From contig NZ_PYOC01000001.1 in the NCBI RefSeq assembly GCF_003026215.1, positions 806,001 to 870,000 on the forward strand: a stretch of DNA of 64,000 nucleotides. The letters run 5' to 3'. Shown piece after piece: positions 1 to 8,660 of the stretch (its first letter is position 1; each line of letters opens with the position of its first letter). The notes under the pieces are model-generated. The model was not told the origin of the DNA, made no database searches, and saw only the letters and a program-made list of their open reading frames with translations. The translations under genes and the position numbers were made by a program. Origin of the DNA: Photobacterium indicum (GTDB lineage: Bacteria > Pseudomonadota > Gammaproteobacteria > Enterobacterales > Vibrionaceae).

Positions 1-2
1 AA

Positions 3-704
3 GCTGTTATTTTGGCTTGTAACAAAGATGTCGTCGACTTCTATGGTGTTGAAATTGCGGCTGCAATGTTTTTACAGCTAGCGCACGATAGTTCAGTACC
101 TGTTTGCTTGCATTTGGATCATACTTACGATGAAGAAATTATTTATCGTGCTTTAAAAGCAGGGTTTAGTTCAGTCATGTTTGATGGCTCTCAGTTATCG
201 CTTGAAGATAATATTGCACGTACTAAAAAGGTGGCTGAGGTTGCCCATGCTTGCGGGGCATCCATCGAAGGCGAGATTGGCTCTGTACCTTATGAAGAAG
301 GCCGTGATCACATTAAAACAATTGATACGTCCCCTGATGATGCTGCGCGCTTTGCAGAAGAAAGTAACGTAGATTGTGTCGCCATTTCGGTGGGAAATGT
401 TCACCGCTTAACGACACCCACAAGCACAATTGATTTTGGTCTACTCGATCAGATTGCGAGTAAGGTGAGTAAGCCATTAGTTATTCACGGTGCAAGTGGT
501 ATTCGAAATGAAGACATGGCAAAACTGAAAATAAGCCGTGTGTCTAAATTCAATATCGGAACGTGCTTACGACAGGCTTTAGGTCATAATTTGCGCGATT
601 TTATGAACAATGAGCCTGACAAATTTGACCGTATTTACTTCATGAAAAAGGCGATGCCTTATGTAAAAGAAGAAGCGATTCGCAACTTTAAACTATTGTC
701 TTAA
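3..704 (+). CDS. iolJ: Class II aldolase, IolJ-like (5' end outside window)
   Basis: The reading frame is already open at base 3, so the N-terminus lies outside the window. The visible part has the class II (zinc) aldolase landmarks in order: HLDHTYDEE near residue 37, GEIG near residue 92, a His in VGNVHRL that would be a second zinc ligand, VIHGASGI with the third, and the phosphate-binding NIGTCLRQ. Family members include fructose- and tagatose-bisphosphate aldolases and IolJ, which splits 2-deoxy-5-keto-gluconate 6-phosphate into dihydroxyacetone phosphate and malonate semialdehyde. The adjacent inositol genes favour IolJ, but the iolC gene here carries its own aldolase domain, so a related substrate is possible. 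A strong hairpin follows the stop codon. Confidence 0.8.
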   Translation, partial: AVILACNKDVVDFYGVEIAAAMFLQLAHDSSVPVCLHLDHTYDEEIIYRALKAGFSSVMFDGSQLSLEDNIARTKKVAEVAHACGASIEGEIGSVPYEEGRDHIKTIDTSPDDAARFAEESNVDCVAISVGNVHRLTTPTSTIDFGLLDQIASKVSKPLVIHGASGIRNEDMAKLKISRVSKFNIGTCLRQALGHNLRDFMNNEPDKFDRIYFMKKAMPYVKEEAIRNFKLLS

Positions 705-710
705 AATACA

Positions 711-745
711 TACCCTAAGAAATAGCATCTTAGGGTATTATTGTT
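711..745 (+). terminator. Terminator after the class II aldolase gene
   Basis: TACCCTAAGA (711-720) pairs perfectly with TCTTAGGGTA (728-737), with a 7-base loop and a T-rich tail. It separates the aldolase transcript from the downstream rpiR gene. Confidence 0.7.
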
Positions 746-783
746 ATTAATTAGATACTTTCGACCGAGGAGAAGCGTTAGGT

Positions 784-1626
784 ATGGAAGCTGAAAATAC
801 TTTATTAGAAGTGCCAAACGACCTCGACACTCTACGTGATTTGATTGTTAAGCGTTATGATAAGTTGAGTCAACGACTCCAGCAAGTTGCTGACTATGTA
901 ATGGCTCAACCGATGCTTGTTGCGGTTGAAACGATGGCGACGATAGCAGAACAGGCCAATGTTCCGTTATCTACACTGAGTCGTTTTGCTAATACGATGG
1001 GGTTCTCTGGCTTTAGTCAGATGCAAGCGTTATTTCGTGACCAATATTTGAATCGCCCTCGTGATTACAAAGAACGAGTACGTCAAGCACGCGAGCAAGA
1101 TTGCTTTGAACCTGAATCACCAACAACTATTTTTCAGGATTATGGTGTCGCTAACATTGAAGCAATGGAACAGCTTCAAGTATCCGTTTCGCCTCAGAAA
1201 CTTGAGCGAGCAGTATCGTTAATGGACAAAGCAGATACTATATATATTCAAGGGATGAGAAGGGCGTATCCCGTTGCATTTTACCTTTGGTATGCGTTAA
1301 TGAAGTCTGATAACAATGTTGTATTGCTTGATGACCATGGTGGTATGTTAACCCCTATGACGCGCCGTATTAGCGAAAATGATGTATTAGTAACCGTGAC
1401 TTTTACACCTTATGCGCCGGAAACTAGCGAACTGATTAAGCAAGCATTTGAAAAAAAGGTTCCTATTATTGCGATAACCGATAATCAAATGAATTCTCAG
1501 GGCAGTAAAATGGATGTTTGCTTCGAAGTACAAGAGGGGGAAGTAATGGGCTTCCGTTCTTTAAGTAGTTCAATGTATTTAGCGCAAACATTAGCGGTGA
1601 GCTTAATGTGCCGAGAAACTAAATAG
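784..1626 (+). CDS. RpiR/MurR-family transcriptional regulator (copy 1)
   Basis: 280 residues. The N-terminal 80 residues form the RpiR helix-turn-helix domain (LSQRLQQVADYV, then IAEQANVPLSTLSRFAN as the recognition region). Residues about 120-275 form a SIS sugar-phosphate-binding domain. Such proteins sense phosphorylated intermediates and control sugar or inositol operons. The start follows a GGAG element. It is a clear paralogue of the rpiR gene at 6537-7370, and the two share IAEQA and RFAN in the same places. None of the TGAAA-N6-TTTCA sites found elsewhere in the locus lies directly upstream, so the other copy is the better candidate for the autoregulated inositol repressor. The stop codon runs into a heptamer repeat and then a terminator. 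Confidence 0.88.
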   Translation: MEAENTLLEVPNDLDTLRDLIVKRYDKLSQRLQQVADYVMAQPMLVAVETMATIAEQANVPLSTLSRFANTMGFSGFSQMQALFRDQYLNRPRDYKERVRQAREQDCFEPESPTTIFQDYGVANIEAMEQLQVSVSPQKLERAVSLMDKADTIYIQGMRRAYPVAFYLWYALMKSDNNVVLLDDHGGMLTPMTRRISENDVLVTVTFTPYAPETSELIKQAFEKKVPIIAITDNQMNSQGSKMDVCFEVQEGEVMGFRSLSSSMYLAQTLAVSLMCRETK

Positions 1627-1658
1627 TTAATAGTTAATAGTTAATAGTTAATAGTTAA
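1624..1658 (+). repeat. Five tandem copies of the heptamer TAGTTAA
   Basis: The stop codon of the rpiR gene is the first base triplet of five perfect TAGTTAA units. Each unit contains TAG and TAA, and because 7 is not a multiple of 3 the array puts stops in all three forward frames. It lies just before the terminator hairpin. Confidence 0.9.
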
Positions 1659-1662
1659 TAAG

Positions 1663-1688
1663 AAAGCTGACAGAAGTCAGCTTTTTTT
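1663..1688 (+). terminator. Rho-independent terminator after rpiR copy 1
   Basis: AAAGCTGAC (1663-1671), loop AGAA, GTCAGCTTT (1676-1684), continuing into a run of T. It separates the rpiR gene from the convergent isomerase gene. Confidence 0.85.
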
Positions 1689-1706
1689 GTATCTAAATAA
1701 TAGGGC

Positions 1707-2552
1707 TTATCGAGAGGAATATTGAGGTTCAACTAACGTTTTCATACCGTGTAGCATCGCTTCTGCAATATCGTAATGGTCAGATTCCCATAGCTGATCG
1801 TTTAGAAATTCACCCGAATAAAACCCGTCGTAACCTGTACTTTTTATTGCCTCTACCCATTCTTGCAGTGGGATATCCCCTTCACCAAGAATGTAGCCGC
1901 GCAGTTCTTTCTCATCGACCCAAGGTTGACCACTAGCAGGACGTTTTCCATCAGAAAGGTGAACGTTATAGATTAAACACTTATCAATTTTTGCCATATC
2001 TTCAGGTGAAGCACCACGGCTTGCCCAAAAGTGCCATGTGTCGAGAACAAAGCCAAAATTATCACGGCCTACAGCATCATAAAGCCGGAAATAATCGCTG
2101 AGTTTCGCAATCGGTGTCCATGCGGCACCTTCATACTGAAAGCGGATCCCATATTCTTTTCCGATATCTGTAATATGCTGAATATTTTGAGCGGTGATAT
2201 TAATGTTGTCTTCAACCGATAAGCCGTTTAGCGCTTCAAAAGCGTTTAGCTGAATCGTCGGGGCACCAATGTCTTGTGCGAATGCACACAGTATTTCGAC
2301 GTCTTTAAATACTTTCTGCTGAGTTGCTTTATCTGATGCCTCAACTGAGCCAATAATATCAATGGCTGTTGGGGTGATATCAGCCAGCTCGAGTCGAGAC
2401 TTAAGATCTTGGCTGGTAAACCCTGCGTGAATATATCGCCATAACTTATCGGTATGTATCTCTAATCCCTGATAGCCCGTTTCTTTTGCTAAACGAATGT
2501 CACTTACAATATTGTTATGAAGTGAACACATACCATGCAATGCATAACGCAT
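1707..2552 (-). CDS. iolI: IolI-like sugar isomerase (AP-endonuclease-2 TIM barrel)
   Basis: 281 residues of the xylose-isomerase-like TIM-barrel superfamily. Metal-site landmarks are QYEGAAW near residue 140, FVLDTWHFWASRG near 170, YNVHLSDGK near 195 and YSGEFLND near 250. The region around FVLDTWHF matches the arrangement in IolI, which interconverts 2-keto-myo-inositol and 1-keto-D-chiro-inositol and so admits other inositol stereoisomers to the pathway. The start has a strong AAGGAGC ribosome site. It is transcribed divergently from iolB across a 486-base spacer that holds an inositol-type operator. A different epimerase activity cannot be excluded. Confidence 0.75.
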   Translation of the reverse strand: MRYALHGMCSLHNNIVSDIRLAKETGYQGLEIHTDKLWRYIHAGFTSQDLKSRLELADITPTAIDIIGSVEASDKATQQKVFKDVEILCAFAQDIGAPTIQLNAFEALNGLSVEDNINITAQNIQHITDIGKEYGIRFQYEGAAWTPIAKLSDYFRLYDAVGRDNFGFVLDTWHFWASRGASPEDMAKIDKCLIYNVHLSDGKRPASGQPWVDEKELRGYILGEGDIPLQEWVEAIKSTGYDGFYSGEFLNDQLWESDHYDIAEAMLHGMKTLVEPQYSSR

Positions 2553-3038
2553 ATTAGCTCCTTGAAAAGATATTTAACTTGGCGGAAGGTTATTTATGAA
2601 CGTTCTATTATTTGAACTTTTTCTATAATTACATTAATGAAAAATTTTTACTGTTAACTTTGTCTTTAAATGAATGTTTTTATATGCGCTATTCCTTTTC
2701 CTCTTGGTGTTGTTAGTTTTACTGGTGTGTTGATCTGTTTTGGGTTGATAAAAATTTATCGCTTGTCTCTTTTTGATGCTGGTTAGACAGCATGGTTTTA
2801 TTTTTCTTCTTTCATAGTGTTTATTATTCACTAGGTAAATGCATTTTTTGAAATATATAAATATGCCAATTTTAAGAAAAAAGGCTGTTAAATTATCGAC
2901 ACGTTACCTTGTCCACAAAACGTTCACATCAAATTAAAAATAAATTGAAATGTTTGTTTCATTGCAATATCTTAGTTGAATGATTAATTTCATTTTTGAT
3001 CTTGTTTGAATAATTGCTTTAAGGGATGAATTTTCGTT
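2553..3038. other. Divergent iolI/iolB control region
   Basis: A 486-base A+T-rich spacer between the divergent iolI-like and iolB genes. It contains a perfect TGAAA-N6-TTTCA palindrome at 2946-2961. A 65-codon minus-strand reading frame within it (2634-2831) is rich in Lys and Asn, resembles nothing I recognise and is not called. Confidence 0.6.
2946..2961. promoter_or_regulatory. Putative inositol operator 1 (TGAAA-N6-TTTCA)
   Basis: TGAAA-TGTTTG-TTTCA, perfect 5-base arms, 77 bases before the iolB start. It is one of four sites with the same arms and spacing in the locus. RpiR-type IolR of Sinorhizobium is known to use a GGAA-N6-TTCC palindrome, which has the same spacing. Confidence 0.65.
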
Positions 3039-3869
3039 ATGTCTAGATTGTTATCTAAATATGCAAAGGCGGATCGACAAGGTAGAACGCAGTCGATAAC
3101 ACCTGAAAATGCAGGGTGGGGGTATGTTGGTTTTGAAGTGTATGAGTTAGAAAAAGGTCAGCATTTAGAATTACCAGCAAGCGCTAATGAAGTGTGTTTA
3201 GTACTTGTTGCTGGGCATGCCTCTGTAACAACACCAAGCGCATGTTTTGAGAACATCGGCGATAGAATGAGTCCTTTTGAGCGTAAAAAACCTTACGCTG
3301 TCTATGTAACGGCAGGCGAATTGATTAAGGTTGTCGCCAATACCGCACTTGAGTTGGCACTGTGCCAAGCACCAGGAAGTGGTCGCTTACCAACAAGGCT
3401 GATTACCCCGAACGATATTGATGCAGAGCACCGTGGTAATGGTAACAATCAGCGTTATGTGCACAATATTTTGCCTGATTATAAAGAGGCAGACAGTTTA
3501 CTGGTGGTAGAAGTCTACACCGATGAAGGGTGCACAAGTTCATACCCAAGCCATAAGCACGATCAAGATGCAGCACCCTCAGAAACCTACCTTGAAGAAA
3601 CCTATTATCATCGCCTTAATCCTGAACAAGGATTTTGTATGCAGCGTGTTTATACCGATGATCGTGAATTAGATGAGTGCATGGCGGTATATAACAAAGA
3701 TGTTGTTCAAGTGCCTAAAGGCTATCACCCCGTTGCGACAATCGCAGGTTATGACAGTTATTACCTCAATGTAATGGCAGGGCCAACACGTAAATGGCTG
3801 TTTACCTGGGAGCCCGATCACGATTGGATCAACTCAAACGATTACGCAAAAAAGCACGTTACTCGTTAA
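3039..3869 (+). CDS. iolB: 5-deoxy-glucuronate isomerase IolB
   Basis: 276 residues, full length for the KduI/IolB family (double cupin). It converts 5-deoxy-D-glucuronate to 2-deoxy-5-keto-D-gluconate, the fourth step of myo-inositol breakdown. Recognisable segments are SYPSHKHDQD near residue 170 (metal-binding histidines), EETYYHRLNPEQGF near 188, and VPKGYHPV near 232, all diagnostic of IolB. iolG follows after a 124-base gap on the same strand. A TGAAA-N6-TTTCA palindrome lies upstream, consistent with control by an RpiR-type regulator. Confidence 0.95.
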   Translation: MSRLLSKYAKADRQGRTQSITPENAGWGYVGFEVYELEKGQHLELPASANEVCLVLVAGHASVTTPSACFENIGDRMSPFERKKPYAVYVTAGELIKVVANTALELALCQAPGSGRLPTRLITPNDIDAEHRGNGNNQRYVHNILPDYKEADSLLVVEVYTDEGCTSSYPSHKHDQDAAPSETYLEETYYHRLNPEQGFCMQRVYTDDRELDECMAVYNKDVVQVPKGYHPVATIAGYDSYYLNVMAGPTRKWLFTWEPDHDWINSNDYAKKHVTR

Positions 3870-3928
3870 TGTCGCTTTTGGCTTGAATGATTAATAACAG
3901 AGAACAAATAACGATTTTCTATAACGTA

Positions 3929-3964
3929 ATACCAATGTAAACGAAGACTTATTTAGGTTGGTAT
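3929..3964. repeat. Inverted repeat ATACCAA...TTGGTAT before iolG
   Basis: ATACCAA (3929-3935) and TTGGTAT (3958-3964) flank a 22-base spacer between iolB and iolG. Similar ATACCAA/TTGGTAT hairpins are scattered in Vibrionaceae spacers; this one could be such a dispersed element or an intercistronic hairpin. Confidence 0.45.
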
Positions 3965-3993
3965 AAATACTTAATGTTGCTAAGGAGTTAGGC

Positions 3994-4980
3994 ATGTTTA
4001 ATATCGCTTTGTTTGGTGCCGGTAGAATTGGACAGGTTCATGCTGTCAATATTAATAATCACCCAGAAACGAACTTGTACTCAGTGATTGACCCTTATTT
4101 GGAAGGGGCACAAAAGTTAGTTGATAGCTATCAGGCAAAAATTCAGTCTGTTGAAGAAGCAATGGCTGATCCAAACGTACATGGTGTTTGCATTGGTTCA
4201 GCAACAGATACACATGCTAACTTAATCGAACTTGCTGCCATCAACGGCAAGGCAATCTTCTGTGAAAAGCCGATTGATCTGGAGTTGAGCCGAGTAAGAG
4301 ATTGCTTAGCAGTTGTTGAAAAACACAATGTACCAATGTTGGTTGGGTTTAACCGCCGTTATGATCCACAATTTCGTCAGCTAAAAGAACAGCTAGGTGC
4401 AGGCACGATTGGTAAGGCTGAATCGCTTTTAATTACCTCTCGCGATCCCTCACCACCGCCAGCAGAGTACAGCCAAGTTTCGGGTGGAATGTTCCGTGAT
4501 ATGACGGTGCATGATCTGGATATGGCACGTTTCATTATTGGTGAAGATCCGGTGTCGATCACGGCGCACGGCAGCTGCATGGTTGATCCTGCGATTGGCG
4601 AAGCCGGCGATATTGATACTGCAGTATTAGTATTACAGTTCCCATCAGGGGTGATGGCGACCATCGTAAACAGCCGTCGGTCAGGTTACGGTTATGATCA
4701 ACGTCTAGAGCTTCACGGTGAAAAAGGCTTACTACAAGCAGGCAACATGAAAGAAAACTTGGTACAGCATTGGGGTGATGTTGGTTGTACCAGCGCTAAA
4801 CCGCAACCTTTCTTTTTAGAGCGCTATCAAGATGCATATATCGCTGAATGGCAACATTTTGCAGATGTTTTAGCGGGTCGTTGCAAGCCTGAATGTAGTG
4901 GTGTTGATGGTGAGTTTGCTTTGGTGCTGGCTGAAGCGGCTTTAGAGTCAATGAAATCAGGGAAAACGGTGATCCTTTAA
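3994..4980 (+). CDS. iolG: myo-Inositol 2-dehydrogenase IolG
   Basis: 328 residues of the GFO/IDH/MocA oxidoreductase family. It oxidises myo-inositol to 2-keto-myo-inositol with NAD, the first committed step. The N-terminal Rossmann motif is GAGRIGQVHAVNI (residues 8-20), FCEKPID near residue 90 carries the conserved lysine, and DMTVHDLDMARF near residue 170 supplies the catalytic Asp/His pair. The length is normal for IolG. The start follows an AAGGAG site. It probably shares a transcript with iolB, and the pair ends at a terminator. Confidence 0.92.
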   Translation: MFNIALFGAGRIGQVHAVNINNHPETNLYSVIDPYLEGAQKLVDSYQAKIQSVEEAMADPNVHGVCIGSATDTHANLIELAAINGKAIFCEKPIDLELSRVRDCLAVVEKHNVPMLVGFNRRYDPQFRQLKEQLGAGTIGKAESLLITSRDPSPPPAEYSQVSGGMFRDMTVHDLDMARFIIGEDPVSITAHGSCMVDPAIGEAGDIDTAVLVLQFPSGVMATIVNSRRSGYGYDQRLELHGEKGLLQAGNMKENLVQHWGDVGCTSAKPQPFFLERYQDAYIAEWQHFADVLAGRCKPECSGVDGEFALVLAEAALESMKSGKTVIL

Positions 4981-5020
4981 CGATCTAATACCTTATTTTT
5001 AGCCAGACTAATAAATTATT

Positions 5021-5049
5021 AAGGGTCTCTTTCCATGAGATCCTTTTTT
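5021..5049 (+). terminator. Terminator after iolB-iolG
   Basis: AAGGGTCTC (5021-5029) pairs with GAGATCCTT (5037-5045), followed by a run of T. Confidence 0.75.
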
Positions 5050-5087
5050 GTGGTCAATAAAATCAATGCATTAAGTAACTTCTTACG

Positions 5088-5999
5088 CTAGTTTATATTA
5101 AGAAAAGCATCGCTAATTTTATCCCGAACCCACTTATGCACCTGATCGTTTTGGTGCCTTTCATGCCACATTCCACGAATAGTAAGAGTCGGTAAACTAA
5201 ATGGGCACGCCTTTAATTCTAATCCGTATAACTTACTTCCTTGCTCTGCGATAGATTCTGGCAAGAAGGCAATCAATTTAGAATTAGGTAATAGTGCTAA
5301 CTGTAAATTGAGGGATTCAGCATAGAGTCCAACTTTTCGTTCTGACAGTCCCATATTTTTACCGTATTGGCTTACTGGATCATCGTGATCATCGAGCAAG
5401 CTGGATTTGATATGAGGGTAGCGAAAAATGGCTTCTGTACTCCAGTTATTCAGAGCGGGGTTATGCTTATCTAGCAAGCACACTAAGGATTCATCGATAA
5501 GGCGTTTTTGCATAAAACGCGGATTAGCCTTCAGTCCCGCTCCAATGATCATATCTAGCTTTCCGCTATCGAGTTTTTCATAAGCGTTATTGTCCAGTAT
5601 CTGCACATCAAAGATGATGTTAGGTGCTTCATCATTGATAGTGTGAAATGCCTTTGATAGGTAAGAAGCAACAATAAAGTCATGAGTCTGAAGACGAAAG
5701 TGGGCATGAACTTGCGAGAGTTCTAAAGCTTTTGGTGTCAGTAAGGTGTCGATTTCACCGAGAATAAAACTGAGTTTATCGGATAATTCTAATGCCCGTG
5801 CTGTAGGCTCTAATCCTTTGGCATTTCGTATAAAAAGAGGATCATCGAAAACAATTCTCAGCCTAGAGAGTGTGTGACTCATTGCTGATTGGGTGACATT
5901 CATTTTCTGCGCTGCACGCCCCACATGCCGCTCTTCAAGCAATGCTCGTAAAGATTTAAGCAGATTTAGATCGACTTTAGCTATATGACTTTCATTCAT
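5088..5999 (-). CDS. LysR-family transcriptional regulator
   Basis: 303 residues. The N-terminal winged helix-turn-helix spans about residues 8-67 (LLKSLRALLEERHVGRAA, then VTQSAMSHTLSRLR as recognition helix). The rest is the LysR effector-binding domain. The DLNLLKSL opening and PTARALEL segment are typical of the NodD/SyrM-like branch. It is divergent from the DoxX-family gene at 6081, and the short spacer holds a perfect 29-base palindrome that is the obvious binding site. The effector is unknown. Confidence 0.88.
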   Translation of the reverse strand: MNESHIAKVDLNLLKSLRALLEERHVGRAAQKMNVTQSAMSHTLSRLRIVFDDPLFIRNAKGLEPTARALELSDKLSFILGEIDTLLTPKALELSQVHAHFRLQTHDFIVASYLSKAFHTINDEAPNIIFDVQILDNNAYEKLDSGKLDMIIGAGLKANPRFMQKRLIDESLVCLLDKHNPALNNWSTEAIFRYPHIKSSLLDDHDDPVSQYGKNMGLSERKVGLYAESLNLQLALLPNSKLIAFLPESIAEQGSKLYGLELKACPFSLPTLTIRGMWHERHQNDQVHKWVRDKISDAFLNIN

Positions 6000-6004
6000 A
6001 ATGT

Positions 6005-6033
6005 TTATTAATTGTAATCAGTTCAATTAATAA
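6005..6033. promoter_or_regulatory. Perfect palindrome between LysR and DoxX genes
   Basis: TTATTAATTG (6005-6014) and CAATTAATAA (6024-6033) are exact inverted arms around a 9-base spacer. Size, symmetry and location fit a LysR operator controlling both divergent genes. Confidence 0.7.
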
Positions 6034-6080
6034 TGATGCAGATCTAAACTCTAAGCAACTCGAAAAATGGAAAGAATAAT

Positions 6081-6440
6081 ATGAATATTTTAATTACTGG
6101 CATTATTGCTTTGCTTTCAGCTTTCTTCTTATTTGCTGGCTCAATAAAATTGCTGGGCTGGCAAAAAATGATTTTTGAAAAACAAATAGAGTTCTTTCAT
6201 TCTTACGGACTTAATCGTCAGGTAATGGCGCTGGTAGGTGTCGTTGAGTTGTTTGGGGCAATTACCATTTGGTTCCAGAGCAGCATACTAGGATTGCTAG
6301 GAGCCATGGCTCTGCTTGGCACTTCTTTAGGGGCTATCTATTTTCATTTACGTTTTGATACTTGGAAAGATGGCATTCCGGCGGTGATGACGCTGATCCT
6401 TTCAGGAGTGGTTGTTTTCCTTGGCTATGTCATTTTCTAG
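6081..6440 (+). CDS. DoxX-family small membrane protein
   Basis: 119 residues with four hydrophobic segments (about 3-22, 48-66, 70-88 and 97-118). The pattern of an SIKLLGW segment after helix 1 and VVELFGA in helix 2 is that of DoxX-like proteins. The biochemical role of most DoxX-like proteins is unknown; several work with thiol-redox or quinone chemistry at the inner membrane. It is divergent from a LysR regulator and probably its target. The start follows GGAAAG. Confidence 0.75.
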   Translation: MNILITGIIALLSAFFLFAGSIKLLGWQKMIFEKQIEFFHSYGLNRQVMALVGVVELFGAITIWFQSSILGLLGAMALLGTSLGAIYFHLRFDTWKDGIPAVMTLILSGVVVFLGYVIF

Positions 6441-6512
6441 GCAGAAACTTAATTGCATGATTATTGAGGTTATCAAGGATCTGACTAATTCAGATCCTTA
6501 ATACCGTACTTT

Positions 6513-6538
6513 GCCTCACATGTTGTGGGGCGTTTTTT
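6513..6538 (+). terminator. Terminator after the DoxX-family gene
   Basis: GCCTCACA (6513-6520) and TGTGGGGC (6524-6531) form a stem followed by GTTTTTT. A second hairpin, AAGGATCTGA (6475-6484) with TCAGATCCTT (6490-6499), lies just upstream and may serve both convergent genes. Confidence 0.75.
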
Positions 6539-7370
6539 ATTGATCGTTTCCGGTTTTAAACGCCAGCGATACCGCTAATGTTTGTGCAAGACAGAACGAT
6601 GCTGATTGTGATCGGAATGCATCCACTTTTGCCTCTTTCACCACGAAACAGACGTCGCTAAAGGCTGCTAGCGGGCTTAATTGGCTGTCTGTAATCACCA
6701 CTTGCTTTGCCCCTGCCTTGCTGACTATCTCGCTTAATTTTACGGTTTCCTCAGCGTAGGGAGAGAAGCTGATAGAGATAACAATATCTTTGGGTCCCAC
6801 CATACTGAGCTGTTCTTGAAACATCCCACCTAATCCATCAATTAGAAAAGCGCGGCGCTCTAAATGGCGTAATGCATAGGTTAAATACGATGCGATGCTA
6901 AATGAACGACGTAGGCCAATCAGATAAATATTATCGGCGTTAGCAATTAACTCGACCGCTTGATTCAGTTTATCGGCCGATGTTTGAGTGGCTAACTGCT
7001 CCATGGCTTGGCTGTTTGCTCGGGCAAAATCTTGCAATATATCAATAGGGTTTTCAGGCGGTGGTGACGCATCATCTAACTCTTTAAATAAGCGTGCGCG
7101 ATCAGTGTAGCTGGTGGTTTCTTCAACAAGGTTTTGACGAAACAGTTGTTTCATTTCATTAAAGCCTTTGAAGTCAAAAGCATTTGCGAAGCGGATCAGC
7201 GTTGAAGGGGGTACTTGCGCTTGCTCAGCAATAACTGCAACCGTGTCAAAAGCGATACTGTTGTGGCTCTCTAATACATACGCGGCGACTTGTTGCAGCC
7301 GTTTGCTTAATTCGTTATATCGATTACGAATTTGCTCTTCTAATTCAGATAGCGTGGTAGCTGCAGACAT
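6537..7370 (-). CDS. RpiR-family regulator (copy 2), candidate inositol repressor IolR
   Basis: 277 residues. The RpiR helix-turn-helix is at residues 1-80 (LSKRLQQVAAYV, IAEQAQVPPSTLIRFAN), and a SIS domain follows at about 120-270 (IYLIGLRRSFSIASYL; VISISFSPYAEET). The gene lies directly upstream of, but convergent in control with, the ABC importer operon, and a perfect TGAAA-N6-TTTCA palindrome sits 51-66 bases before its start, suggesting autoregulation. The same site type occurs before iolB and iolC and in the ABC region, so this is the best candidate for the locus regulator. The effector would be a phosphorylated inositol intermediate (inference). Confidence 0.88.
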   Translation of the reverse strand: MSAATTLSELEEQIRNRYNELSKRLQQVAAYVLESHNSIAFDTVAVIAEQAQVPPSTLIRFANAFDFKGFNEMKQLFRQNLVEETTSYTDRARLFKELDDASPPPENPIDILQDFARANSQAMEQLATQTSADKLNQAVELIANADNIYLIGLRRSFSIASYLTYALRHLERRAFLIDGLGGMFQEQLSMVGPKDIVISISFSPYAEETVKLSEIVSKAGAKQVVITDSQLSPLAAFSDVCFVVKEAKVDAFRSQSASFCLAQTLAVSLAFKTGNDQ

Positions 7371-7420
7371 TTTTAACTTCCTGTCGTTAACGCTTTATAA
7401 GTCTGGCAATTATATGATAG

Positions 7421-7436
7421 TGAAATGAAAATTTCA
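7421..7436. promoter_or_regulatory. Putative inositol operator 2
   Basis: TGAAA-TGAAAA-TTTCA, perfect arms, just upstream of the minus-strand rpiR gene. The position fits autorepression. Confidence 0.65.
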
Positions 7437-7520
7437 AAATGTGCGATTAAATTATGTCTGGTTGGAATATATGTTTCAGTTTATCAGCAGTAGAGGGGGG
7501 GACCGAGGTGCTTCAAACTC

Positions 7521-7550
7521 AAAAAGGCCACGGATTAAAGAATCCGTGGC
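7521..7550 (-). terminator. Terminator of the sugar ABC importer operon
   Basis: GCCACGGATT (7527-7536) pairs with AATCCGTGGC (7541-7550). On the minus strand the stem is followed by a short T run, after the permease stop codon. Confidence 0.85.
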
Positions 7551-7599
7551 AAAGTTTCCTACAGTTACAACTTTGTTAAAGAGTAAATGTTTACGGGGG

Positions 7600-8616
7600 T
7601 TATTTACTCTTTTTCTGTCGTTTCATATCGAAAATGACAGCAACAACAATGACTAAGCCTTTTACGACTTGCTGCCAATAGGCCGAGACATTCAATAAAT
7701 CAAGCCCATTTTGCAGTACACCCATGATCATGACGCCGACAATCGTGCCCTGAATTGTACCGATACCGCCAGCGTGAGATACCCCACCAACGGTTGCAGA
7801 TGCGATAGCATCAAGCTCATACATCACACCAAGGCCTGGTTGACCAGAGTTAATACGTGCAGTCAGAATCAGTGCGGCAATACCTGCTAGTAAACCGGCA
7901 TATACATAGACAAGAATCTTGTATTTGGTCACGTTAATGCCAGATACATATGCGGCCGTTTCATTACCACCAATGGCGTAGGCGTATTTACCAAATCGAG
8001 TGTAATTAAGCAGCACATAGGTAATGAAAGCCATTACCAAAAATATCACCACAGGCACGGGCACATTGGCAATGGTTCCTTGACCAATCCACTGGTATGA
8101 CTCGATTAGGCTACTGACTGGGCGACCATCTGAATACAGTAGTGCTGCACCACGAGCGATAATCATCATACCCAGTGTTGCAATGAAAGGAGGGATACCC
8201 GTATAAGCAATAAGAGCACCGTTTATCAAACCACATAATGCACCGACGGCAAGTGCCACTAAAATTGGCACGATAACAGGTAGCTCTGGCAGGTTAGGGT
8301 ACATTCTCATGCCCCAATCAAGTGATTGGGCGGTACTTGCTGATACAACGGCTGCAACAGCGAGAACAGAGCCGGAAGAAAGATCGATACCTCGTGTAAT
8401 GATGATAATGGTAACGCCAAGCGCCAGCAGACCAATACTTGCCATTTGTGTCATTACGTTAAGTAGGTTGGCCACTGTTAAGAAAACAGGAGACAAAATA
8501 CTCATCACAATACACATTGCGACAAAGACAAAATAGATAGCGTATTTGGATATGAAGCGTTTTGTATTTGCGCCCTTCGGTTGATCTGAAGTCGCTTGAA
8601 GAAGTTTAGCTAGCAT
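7600..8616 (-). CDS. Sugar (probably inositol) ABC transporter permease
   Basis: 338 residues of the RbsC/BPD_transp_2 family with about eight to ten membrane segments after a basic cytoplasmic N-terminus. Family hallmarks are [16 protein letters not shown] near residue 75 and [15 protein letters not shown] near residue 275. It would form the homodimeric inner-membrane channel for the sugar released by the binding protein encoded at the start of the operon. The start follows AAGGAATG, 44 bases after the ATPase gene, and the gene ends at a strong terminator. Inositol is inferred as substrate from the surrounding iol genes. Confidence 0.88.
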   Translation of the reverse strand: MLAKLLQATSDQPKGANTKRFISKYAIYFVFVAMCIVMSILSPVFLTVANLLNVMTQMASIGLLALGVTIIIITRGIDLSSGSVLAVAAVVSASTAQSLDWGMRMYPNLPELPVIVPILVALAVGALCGLINGALIAYTGIPPFIATLGMMIIARGAALLYSDGRPVSSLIESYQWIGQGTIANVPVPVVIFLVMAFITYVLLNYTRFGKYAYAIGGNETAAYVSGINVTKYKILVYVYAGLLAGIAALILTARINSGQPGLGVMYELDAIASATVGGVSHAGGIGTIQGTIVGVMIMGVLQNGLDLLNVSAYWQQVVKGLVIVVAVIFDMKRQKKSK

Positions 8617-8660
8617 AACTACATTCCTTGATTCGTTTTGGTTTAGCTAATGTGGTGGCG

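Noticed and set aside
1624..1658. Phase variation by the TAGTTAA repeat
   Set aside because: The repeat starts at the stop codon, so changes in copy number cannot switch the protein.
2634..2831. 65-codon Lys/Asn-rich minus-strand frame in the iolI/iolB spacer
   Set aside because: Composition reflects A+T-rich DNA and it lies in a control region.
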